From: Thiotrichaceae bacterium UBA7359
GTDB lineage: Bacteria > Pseudomonadota > Gammaproteobacteria > Eutrophobiales > Eutrophobiaceae
Assembly (NCBI GenBank): GCA_905182825.1
Contig: CAJJDJ010000006.1
Location: 1-10,503 of the forward strand
Length of the DNA stretch: 10,503 nt
Direction: 5' to 3'
In this document: positions 1-6,238 of the stretch, in pieces
Numbering within the stretch: position 1 is the first letter of the stretch
Layout: every line of letters begins with the position of its first letter
Made by a program: the position numbers and the translations under genes
Notes under the pieces: model-generated
What the model saw: only the letters and a program-made list of their open reading frames with translations
What the model was told of the DNA's origin: nothing
The model's database searches: none

Positions 1-53
1 TAATAGTTTCAAGTTTTATTTAAAAAAGCAACCTATATCCATGTTTTATATGA

Positions 54-82
54 ATAATAGTAGGTGTATTTATATATCTCAA
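54..82 (-). promoter_or_regulatory. Candidate sigma70 promoter reading out of the left edge
   Basis: On the minus strand a TTGAGA hexamer (77-82) is followed after exactly 17 bases by TATTAT (54-59), a good match to a sigma70 -35/-10 pair. It lies downstream of the tsaE stop codon and points towards position 1, so it would drive a gene that begins beyond the window. The 100 bases left of tsaE contain no open reading frame of useful length. The match is by eye in very AT-rich DNA, where chance hits are common. Confidence 0.35.
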
Positions 83-100
83 CTTTAGTAATTAGAACAT

Positions 101-559
101 TTATAGAGTTTGTTTGAGGAGTTCTAGAATCTTCTTTCCGATAATAGAACTAGGTTTTACTTCGACCTCTCGCCCTAAGGAGTGATATGAAAGAAACAAA
201 GTGACATCAGGCTTGGGTAGAACACCAGTTCCCTGCTCAGCCCATTCAAAAAGGCATATTGATTTACCATCACAATAATCACGAATGCCCATCGCCTCAA
301 GCTCTTCAGGGTCATTAATACGATATAAATCAAAGTGATAAATATCAACCCCCGCAATCAAATAAGGTTCAACCAAGGTGTAAGTGGGGCTTTTTACGTT
401 GCCTAAATAGCCTAGTGCATTTAATAAACCACGTACAAAAGTGGTCTTACCCGCCCCAAGTTCTCCCTGTAAATAAATGAGTTCGCCTCCAGTCAATACA
501 TTAGCTATATTAGCGCCGAAAGCGATTGTTTCGGACTCATTTTTAAGTGATAACAACAT
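101..559 (-). CDS. tsaE: tRNA threonylcarbamoyladenosine biosynthesis ATPase TsaE
   Basis: TsaE is the cytoplasmic P-loop ATPase that works with TsaB, TsaD and TsaC to place the t6A modification at A37 of ANN-decoding tRNAs. The 152-residue product has the usual family length. Visible motifs in order are a Walker A loop GELGAGKTT (residues 32-40), SPTYTL (57-62), HFDLYR (75-80) and EWAE (105-108), all hallmarks of the family (formerly YjeE). The ATG start overlaps the stop of the upstream nnr gene by one base (TAATG on the minus strand), which implies translational coupling and supports this start; no strong Shine-Dalgarno is evident. It is the last gene of the orn-nnr-tsaE cluster. The nnr-tsaE pairing is also found in Escherichia coli, where amiB follows; here the next gene is outside the window. 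Confidence 0.97.
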   Translation of the reverse strand: MLLSLKNESETIAFGANIANVLTGGELIYLQGELGAGKTTFVRGLLNALGYLGNVKSPTYTLVEPYLIAGVDIYHFDLYRINDPEELEAMGIRDYCDGKSICLFEWAEQGTGVLPKPDVTLFLSYHSLGREVEVKPSSIIGKKILELLKQTL

Positions 560-2067
560 TATTTTGGATTTACCAGATAACGAAGATGCGGCATCAAGTC
601 CATAGCCAATAGACCCCGCTCACCATTAATGATGGCTCTATCTGCCGCACCAGCATGTAAACAAACTCCCAGTTTAGTAGCATGATTAATGTCAATTCCT
701 TGTGCAATCAAGCCTGCAATAACTCCAGACAAGACATCACCCATGCCCCCTGAAGACATCCCTGGATTACCTTTATCACAAATAAAAAATTCTCCTTTTG
801 TATCTGCGATTAATGTCCCATTGCCTTTAAGTACCACTGGTCCCTGAAATTTTTCATGTAAGGCCCCTAAAGATTTGAACCTATCTTGCTGAATTTTTTT
901 TGTATCTATGTCTAATAAACGTGCCGCTTCACCCGGATGCGGTGTGATTACCCATGCTTTTGAGAACTTTTTTCTTTCAGCTAATAGATTTAATGCATCA
1001 GCATCAATCACTATCGGAAGATTTGATTCCAGTACACTTGCTAACAATAATTTGGCCCACTCTGATTTTCCTAAGCCTGGCCCTATAACAATCACTGTCG
1101 CACGTTCAATTAATTGCATAAGGTCATCCCGTGTTTCAACAGGATGAGACATTACTTCAGGTCTTACTGCACTTAATGAGCTTGCATGTGAACAACGTGT
1201 CGCAATGCTTACTAAACCGGAACCCACACGCGCCGCTGCCTCAGCTGCCATGCGAGCTGCACCAAGATAACCCTCATCACCACCGACAACAAGTACATGT
1301 CCAAAATGTCCTTTATGTGAATTACGTTGCCGCCGTTTAAGTACTTTATTTAAATCATGGAGCATTAACCTAGAAACAGTATGGGTAGGACTGTTAAGAT
1401 TTATCTGTTGATAAATTTCTTCTGGTATATCAAGATCACTAAGTTCAATCTTGCCTGATGCAGCAAGGCCCTCGTTAGTAAACATTCCCTGCTTTAACCC
1501 TATAAATGTAGCAGTGACATCAGCACTTACTGCAACATTCATTATTTGTCCTGTATTCGCATTTATTCCTGAGGGGATATCGATAGAAATACTTGGACAT
1601 TCAGATTCATTCATCAGTTTTATTAAATCACAAAACTTTCCTTTTATATCACGATTAAGCCCTGTTCCAAATAAAGCGTCCACGATAACGTCAACACCAT
1701 CAAATATGTTCATCGAATAATTTTGTAGGCATACATTTGTAGTGCTCAAATCCTGATACGCAATTGCCACATCGCCATTCAAGTTTTCAGTGTTGCACAT
1801 ATTAATTACTTCGACTTGTTTACCGTCATCTATAGCCAATTTTGCTAGGACATAACCATCACCCGCATTATTACCAAAACCACAAACAACAGCTATATTA
1901 TTTGCACTTGGCCAATGTTGTTTGAGTACTTCGTAGCTAAAGTATGCAGCACGTTTCATAAGACAATAGCTAGAGATACCATAATCTTCAGAGGCAATCA
2001 GCTCGAGTTGTCTAACTTGTTCGACGCTATATATCTTAGCCGGCGAGTTTCGATTAGATTCTGGCAT
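559..2067 (-). CDS. nnr: Bifunctional NAD(P)HX epimerase / ADP-dependent NAD(P)HX dehydratase
   Basis: This metabolite-repair enzyme restores hydrated NADH and NADPH: the N-terminal YjeF_N domain interconverts the R and S epimers of NAD(P)HX and the C-terminal ribokinase-like domain dehydrates the S form using ADP or ATP. The 502-residue length fits the fused bacterial form. The epimerase half (about 12-220) shows GFGNNAGDGY (63-72), VDALFGTGL (129-137) and DIPSG (163-167). The dehydratase half (about 235-500) shows GHFGHVLVVGGDEGYLGAAR (253-272), TPHPGE (375-380) and a nucleotide-binding loop NPGMSSGGMGDVLSG (434-448) with the likely catalytic Asp444. The ATG lies two bases after the orn stop and the gene runs one base into tsaE, so the three are probably co-transcribed. 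The E. coli neighbour queG, which lies between orn and nnr there, is absent here. Confidence 0.97.
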   Translation of the reverse strand: MPESNRNSPAKIYSVEQVRQLELIASEDYGISSYCLMKRAAYFSYEVLKQHWPSANNIAVVCGFGNNAGDGYVLAKLAIDDGKQVEVINMCNTENLNGDVAIAYQDLSTTNVCLQNYSMNIFDGVDVIVDALFGTGLNRDIKGKFCDLIKLMNESECPSISIDIPSGINANTGQIMNVAVSADVTATFIGLKQGMFTNEGLAASGKIELSDLDIPEEIYQQINLNSPTHTVSRLMLHDLNKVLKRRQRNSHKGHFGHVLVVGGDEGYLGAARMAAEAAARVGSGLVSIATRCSHASSLSAVRPEVMSHPVETRDDLMQLIERATVIVIGPGLGKSEWAKLLLASVLESNLPIVIDADALNLLAERKKFSKAWVITPHPGEAARLLDIDTKKIQQDRFKSLGALHEKFQGPVVLKGNGTLIADTKGEFFICDKGNPGMSSGGMGDVLSGVIAGLIAQGIDINHATKLGVCLHAGAADRAIINGERGLLAMDLMPHLRYLVNPK

Positions 2068-2069
2068 AG

Positions 2070-2612
2070 TTATATTTTAAAGACATGTTCTCTGTAAAAT
2101 TGCAATTCATTGATTGAATCGCGTATGTCATCCATAGCAAGATGGTTACCTTGTTTGTTATATTCTTCCTCTTCAGGCGCCCAACGTTTTATGATTTCCT
2201 TGATAGTACTTACATCAAGGTTTCGATAATGGAAGTAGGCTTCTAAACTTGGCATTAATCGGTGCATAAACCTGCGATCCTGACATATACTGTTACCACA
2301 CATCGGTGATTTTCCTTTTGGAACAAACTTATTCAAAAATGTCAGTGTTAAACTCTCAGCTTCAGCAAGATTATAGGAACTATTCTTGATTCTTTCTACC
2401 AAACCGGATTGATTATGTTGTCGCGTATTCCATTCATCCATTTGGTTCAGTACATCATCAGTTTGAAAGATTGCTATGACTGGACCTTCATCAAGGATAT
2501 TCAATTGTGGGTCAGTAACAATAGTTGCGATCTCTATGATCAGATCATTATCAGTATCAAGACCTGTCATTTCCAGGTCAATCCATATAAGGTTATTTTT
2601 AGAATATGACAT
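2070..2612 (-). CDS. orn: Oligoribonuclease (DEDDh 3'-5' exoribonuclease)
   Basis: Orn degrades the 2-5 nucleotide RNA leftovers of mRNA decay, and pGpG from cyclic-di-GMP turnover, to mononucleotides in the cytoplasm. The product is 180 residues, the family's usual size. The DEDDh catalytic residues are all visible: D12 and E14 in the WIDLEMTGLD segment (10-19), D112 in NSICQDRRFM (107-116), and H157 plus D162 in HLAMDDIRDS (157-166). The ATG at 2612 gives the canonical short N-terminus just before the first motif. It is the first gene of the orn-nnr-tsaE cluster, with only two bases before nnr, and is divergent from the M48 protease gene across a gap of about 106 bases. Confidence 0.98.
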   Translation of the reverse strand: MSYSKNNLIWIDLEMTGLDTDNDLIIEIATIVTDPQLNILDEGPVIAIFQTDDVLNQMDEWNTRQHNQSGLVERIKNSSYNLAEAESLTLTFLNKFVPKGKSPMCGNSICQDRRFMHRLMPSLEAYFHYRNLDVSTIKEIIKRWAPEEEEYNKQGNHLAMDDIRDSINELQFYREHVFKI

Positions 2613-2718
2613 TACGTATCCGGTTTTTATTTAATTTTAATGATTATTTACTAAATATGAACATAATTAGAAACTTATTACAAAACAGAAAATATTTTTT
2701 TCAGGAGACTAAAACCGC
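2613..2718. promoter_or_regulatory. Divergent intergenic region between orn and the M48 protease gene
   Basis: This AT-rich gap must hold the promoters for both the leftward orn cluster and the rightward protease gene. On the plus strand CATAAT (2662-2667) could be a -10 box, but no good -35 lies 16-18 bases before it. On the minus strand a TTGTAA hexamer followed 18 bases later by CATATT is a weak pair. A clear AGGAG ribosome-binding site (2703-2707) lies 11 bases before the GTG start of the protease gene. Promoter assignments here are tentative. Confidence 0.35.
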
Positions 2719-3963
2719 GTGAATCTCTTTACTACCATTTTTGTACTCAGTTTAGCTGTCAGCATTATTATTCAGTGGTTTTTAGTGCAAAGACATATCA
2801 AGCATATTACTTCACACCGCGAAGAAGTACCTGATGCTTTCAATGGTAAAATTCCAATTGAAGCACATCATAAGGCTGCAGACTATACCCAAGCCAAAGT
2901 AAAAACAGGTTTGACTGAGCTCATCATCAGCTCAGTATTTTTATTATTATGGACACTGGCGGGTGGTCTGCAATTACTAGATAGTTGGTTGCGTTCGTTT
3001 GGCTTGTCGGATATCTGGACCGGCGTAAGTTTAATTCTCTGTGTTTTCGCTATTATGTCCATACTCGATTTACCAATATCAATTTATCGAACGTTCAAAT
3101 TAGAACAATCTTTTGGTTTCAATAAAATGACATCAAAAATATTCATCGTTGATTTACTTAAAAATTCTGCAGTAGGTCTATGCATTGGTACACCGATATT
3201 ATTGTTTGTACTTTGGATTATGGAAAACAGTGGCAGTTATTGGTGGCTTTATGTTTGGGCAACATGGTTGGGTTTTAGTCTCATCATGATGTGGGCTTAC
3301 CCCGCTTTTATAGCACCCATTTTTAATAAGTTTAGACCCTTGGATAATGAAGAATTAAGAATACGTATTGAAAAACTACTTATACGTAATGGATTCAAGA
3401 GTCAGGGTATCTTTGTAATGGATGGCTCCACTCGTTCGTCACATGGCAATGCCTACTTTACAGGGCTTGGCGCAAATAAACGCATTGTATTTTTTGATAC
3501 TTTGATCGAAGAACTTAGTTACGATCAGATTGAAGCCGTTCTTGCACACGAACTTGGACATTTCAAATGCAATCATATTCGCAAACGCATATCGATATTG
3601 GGAACCATATTTTTGGTTGGCTTAGCGCTACTCGGTTGGTTGATTAATGAGCCTTGGTTTTACAATGGCCTTGGAGTAGAAGAAGCATCTACCTATATGG
3701 CATTAATATTGTTTTTATTAGCTTCGCCTGCATTTACATTTTTTCTACAACCCTTATTCTCATTTATTTCTCGCCAACATGAGTTTGAAGCTGATGATTT
3801 CGCAGCAAGTCAAGCACAAGCAGAAAACTTAATTGCTGCCTTGGTGAGTTTATATCGTGAAAATGCAAACACTTTAACACCTGATCCATTGTATTCATCA
3901 TTCCATGATTCACACCCACCAGCACCAATTAGAATCGCGCACTTGATGAATGAGTCCACATGA
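2719..3963 (+). CDS. M48 family (Ste24/CAAX protease-like) membrane zinc metalloprotease
   Basis: This is an integral inner-membrane zinc metallopeptidase of the Ste24 type. The 414-residue product has several hydrophobic segments (about 3-22, 66-84, 101-122, 150-168, 174-198, 292-309, 326-345). The zinc site is explicit: HELGH at 277-281, with the third ligand E355 in the SRQHEFEADDFA block (352-363), and the conserved downstream HPPAPIR region (399-405). The layout (M48 N-terminal membrane domain, then peptidase) matches bacterial Ste24 homologues. Bacteria mostly lack prenylated CAAX proteins, so membrane protein quality control is the more likely role, which is inference. The start is GTG, preceded by AGGAG at 2703-2707. 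The stop overlaps the next gene by four bases (ATGA), so the two are coupled. Confidence 0.93.
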   Translation: MNLFTTIFVLSLAVSIIIQWFLVQRHIKHITSHREEVPDAFNGKIPIEAHHKAADYTQAKVKTGLTELIISSVFLLLWTLAGGLQLLDSWLRSFGLSDIWTGVSLILCVFAIMSILDLPISIYRTFKLEQSFGFNKMTSKIFIVDLLKNSAVGLCIGTPILLFVLWIMENSGSYWWLYVWATWLGFSLIMMWAYPAFIAPIFNKFRPLDNEELRIRIEKLLIRNGFKSQGIFVMDGSTRSSHGNAYFTGLGANKRIVFFDTLIEELSYDQIEAVLAHELGHFKCNHIRKRISILGTIFLVGLALLGWLINEPWFYNGLGVEEASTYMALILFLLASPAFTFFLQPLFSFISRQHEFEADDFAASQAQAENLIAALVSLYRENANTLTPDPLYSSFHDSHPPAPIRIAHLMNEST

Positions 3964-4253
3964 GCTTACTTTACAAAGCTTTATTGAGCTACATGATATT
4001 TATGTTGTTGAACTCAACAGCATATGCTTTTGATAGCGAAAATGGCGAGGCACTACACGACGATAATTGTGTGCGTTGTCATAAACATTCTCTTTACACT
4101 CGAAAAGAAAGGGAAGTTAAAAGCTATTCATTACTCCATGAACGTGTCGTTCAGTGTGAGTTGATGTCTGAATTAATTTGGTTTGATGATGAGGTAAATG
4201 AAGTTACAGTTTATTTAAACCAATCCTTTTATCATTTCAATCAAGAAAAGTGA
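3960..4253 (+). CDS. Small exported c-type cytochrome-like protein with a single CXXCH
   Basis: The 97-residue product starts with a signal peptide: Lys6, a hydrophobic core (about 7-18) and a probable cleavage after TAYA (20-23), leaving about 74 mature residues. The mature part opens with a heme c attachment site CVRCH (37-41). Met69 is a possible distal ligand, and the C-terminal block W74-F93 (aromatic residues, YLNQSF) resembles the final helix of class I cytochromes c. An extra cysteine, Cys66, lies three residues before Met69. The mature protein is at the small end for a monoheme cytochrome. The gene overlaps the M48 protease gene by ATGA and is therefore translated with it. Electron-transfer partners cannot be named from the sequence. 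The gene is probably real, given the overlap, signal peptide and motif. Confidence 0.8.
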   Translation: MSLLYKALLSYMIFMLLNSTAYAFDSENGEALHDDNCVRCHKHSLYTRKEREVKSYSLLHERVVQCELMSELIWFDDEVNEVTVYLNQSFYHFNQEK

Positions 4254-4308
4254 ATGGTAGTAAGTAATACATCAACGCAATATTACAAAACCAAACTAGA
4301 ATTAATCT

Positions 4309-5163
4309 TTATTTGATGCTATTCAGCGTTATTTTTTGTGAATTTAGATTGATTAGATTGCCAAGCAGCATCAAACAAGCGCCTAGAAGTATTGCGCTCT
4401 CAAATGCTTCATCATAAAAAATAACACCAACACCTACGATTAATGGCAGTCGCAAAAAATCTAAAGTCACTACAATTCCTGCTTCAGATAGTTTCATTGC
4501 ATTAGTAATACAGTAATGTGCTAACAAAGCTGTTATTGCAACTATCCCTAACCATAGCCATTGCTTCAAATTAGGAAATATCCAATTATTAATAGTCAAT
4601 AAAAAACCAATCGGCAACTGTATGAGACACATATAAAACAAAACTGTTAATGAATCCTCTGTGTTTGATAATGATTTGGTAGTAACATGTGAGACTGCAT
4701 ATCCCATAGCTGCAATCAAAATGATATATGATGTCGATTCAATGATTTCAATGCCTGGTTTTAATATAACTAAAACGCCTGCCACTCCAAATAATACAGC
4801 TATTATTTTTTTAATAGTTACATCTTCTTTTAAAAATAATGCTGCTATTATCAAAGTCCATAGTGGCACGGTAAATTCTAAAGCAAAGACATGTGCTAGA
4901 GGCAATAGTCCAAGACCAAGAAACCAGCCATACTGACCAATAAAATGAAAAACATTTCGTACGAAATGCAGTTTTATACGTTTACTTGAAAATAATTTTG
5001 TCTTCTCCGACTTACACATTATTATCGTAATCACAAATAAACTAATCGCACTACGAAAGAAAAGAATTTGAGAGGTAGTGATTTGGCCCGCAAGTTCTCT
5101 CGCGCCGATAGCCATCAAACTTAATGAGAATAAACACCCCATCATCCATAGCCATACATTCAT
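4309..5163 (-). CDS. EamA/DMT superfamily transporter, ten predicted membrane segments
   Basis: The 284-residue protein is almost wholly hydrophobic and shows the internal duplication of drug/metabolite transporters: a first EamA repeat (about 1-136) ending with the LKEDVTIKKIIAVLFGVAGV segment (111-130), and a second (about 147-272) with FYDEAFE (249-255) and a terminal GACLMLLGN helix (261-269). Charged loops at 51-70 and 162-171 separate the helices. Members export amino acids, nucleobases, drugs or other small molecules; the substrate cannot be told from the sequence. It is a single gene, convergent with the cytochrome gene and downstream of recR on the same strand with a 96-base gap. The ATG has no obvious Shine-Dalgarno. 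Confidence 0.9.
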   Translation of the reverse strand: MNVWLWMMGCLFSLSLMAIGARELAGQITTSQILFFRSAISLFVITIIMCKSEKTKLFSSKRIKLHFVRNVFHFIGQYGWFLGLGLLPLAHVFALEFTVPLWTLIIAALFLKEDVTIKKIIAVLFGVAGVLVILKPGIEIIESTSYIILIAAMGYAVSHVTTKSLSNTEDSLTVLFYMCLIQLPIGFLLTINNWIFPNLKQWLWLGIVAITALLAHYCITNAMKLSEAGIVVTLDFLRLPLIVGVGVIFYDEAFESAILLGACLMLLGNLINLNSQKITLNSIK

Positions 5164-5259
5164 TTCATGTTACATTCAATTGAATCTTTCTTAAAATATG
5201 TTGGACTTCAATTTAATAGAACTAGTGTGTCACTTTGTCTGATTTATAAAAACTTATCA

Positions 5260-5853
5260 TCAGATCGCTTTTCGTCCATCTATTGCATGAGCGATTGTCA
5301 AACTATTGACATACTCAAGCTCTCCACCCATAGGTATCCCATGTGCTATCCGAGAGACCGTTTTACCACGTGCTTTTACCATTTCGCTGATAAAATGTGC
5401 TGTTGCCTCTCCTTCAACGGTACTGCTTGTTGCAAGAATCACTTCATTTAATTCTTCATCATCTAATAATCTTGGTAATTTATTTAGACCTATATCATCA
5501 GGCCCAACTCCATCTAACGGTGACAAATGACCAAGTAAAACAAAATACCGTCCTCGATAATTTGCTTCTTCAATTGAACCAACATCAGATGGGTTTTCTA
5601 CAATACAAAGAATGCTATCGTCACGTTTTTTATTTTCACAAAGTTGACATAATGCATTTTCAGTGTACGTACGACAACGTTCACAATGTCCAATTTTTTC
5701 CATGGCATCTCCCAGAACCCTAGAAAGATGCTTTGCAGCATCACGGTTCCTTTGTAATAGCTGATGTGCAATTCGTTGAGCTGATTTCCTTCCTATTCCA
5801 GGCATACAACGCAACGCTTCAACCAATTTTTCTAACAAGGATTGTTGTATCAT
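5260..5853 (-). CDS. recR: Recombination mediator protein RecR
   Basis: RecR acts with RecF and RecO to load RecA on SSB-coated single-stranded gaps. From the ATG at 5853 the protein is 197 residues, close to the usual length of about 200. It shows a helix-hairpin-helix (CMPGIGRKSAQRIAHQLL, about 16-33), a C4 zinc finger (Cys57, 60, 69, 72), and a Toprim domain (about 80-175) containing FVLLGHLSPLDGVGPDDIG (104-122) and TVEGEAT (145-151), ending in a Walker B-like HGIPMGGELEYV (171-182). The frame stays open upstream to a TTG at 5880, four bases after the ybaB stop, which would add nine residues (MIQHSFNSL). I prefer the ATG because it gives the family's N-terminus, but neither start has a clear Shine-Dalgarno. 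It is the last gene of dnaX-ybaB-recR. Confidence 0.96.
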   Translation of the reverse strand: MIQQSLLEKLVEALRCMPGIGRKSAQRIAHQLLQRNRDAAKHLSRVLGDAMEKIGHCERCRTYTENALCQLCENKKRDDSILCIVENPSDVGSIEEANYRGRYFVLLGHLSPLDGVGPDDIGLNKLPRLLDDEELNEVILATSSTVEGEATAHFISEMVKARGKTVSRIAHGIPMGGELEYVNSLTIAHAIDGRKAI

Positions 5854-5879
5854 GAGACTATTAAATGAATGTTGTATCA
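5843..5879 (-). repeat. Short in-frame direct repeat at the recR start
   Basis: The minus-strand decamer TGATACAACA occurs at 5870-5879 and again at 5843-5852, 27 bases apart, so nine codons in phase. As a result, the optional N-terminal extension read from TTG (MIQHS...) resembles the preferred N-terminus (MIQQS...). It could be the remnant of a small tandem duplication or chance; its effect is to create two alternative starts for recR. Confidence 0.5.
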
Positions 5880-5884
5880 AAAAA

Positions 5885-6208
5885 TTAAAACGGAAGTTTC
5901 ATTCCCGATGGTAGATCCATTCCAGCGGTAACACTAGCCATCTTTTCTTGTGTCATTGTTTCAACCCGCCGATTAGCATCATTTACAGCCGCAGCAATAA
6001 GATCTTCAAGCATCTCTTTATCATCACTCATATATTCGGGGTCAATAACAACACGTTTTACATCATGACGGCCATTCATTGTAATTTTGACCAAACCTGC
6101 TCCTGACTCACCTACGACTTCTGTTTCGGCAAGTTCTTTTTGAGCTTTTTCCATATTACCCTGCATCTGCTGAGCCTGTTTCATGATATTTCCCATACCA
6201 CCTTTCAT
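5885..6208 (-). CDS. ybaB: YbaB/EbfC family nucleoid-associated protein
   Basis: YbaB forms small DNA-binding dimers associated with the nucleoid. The 107-residue protein has the family architecture: a methionine- and glutamine-rich N-terminal helix (MKGGMGNIMKQAQQMQGNME, 1-20), a central beta segment including GLVKITMNGRHDVKRVVIDP (38-57), a helix ISDD-like region followed by LEDLIAAAVNDANRRVE (67-83), and a Gly/Met-rich C-terminus (SGMKLPF, 101-107). A GAGGAAA ribosome-binding site precedes the ATG at 6208. It lies 30 bases after dnaX and just before recR, the conserved order in many bacteria, which makes the assignment secure. Confidence 0.97.
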   Translation of the reverse strand: MKGGMGNIMKQAQQMQGNMEKAQKELAETEVVGESGAGLVKITMNGRHDVKRVVIDPEYMSDDKEMLEDLIAAAVNDANRRVETMTQEKMASVTAGMDLPSGMKLPF

Positions 6209-6238
6209 CGTTTTATTTCCTCATATTTAAATATATTT

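Noticed and set aside
908..1147. Plus-strand ORFs inside nnr (and similar ones inside orn, recR, dnaX and the transporter gene)
   Set aside because: They are opposite-strand shadows of well-identified genes and have no recognisable motifs.
4264..4286. Inverted repeat GTAATA / TATTAC between the cytochrome and transporter genes, considered as a terminator
   Set aside because: The stem is six AT-rich pairs with an 11-base loop and no following T run on either strand; too weak to call.
5174..5185. Perfect 12-base palindrome ATTCAATTGAAT just upstream of the EamA transporter gene
   Set aside because: It could be an operator, but a single AT-rich palindrome of this size is expected by chance in such DNA, and no second copy or promoter supports it.
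5238..5264. Hairpin (TCTGAT / ATCAGA plus an inner ATAA / TTAT) overlapping the recR stop codon
   Set aside because: It is AT-rich with an internal loop and no T tract after it, so it does not look like an intrinsic terminator, though some role in mRNA 3' ends cannot be excluded.
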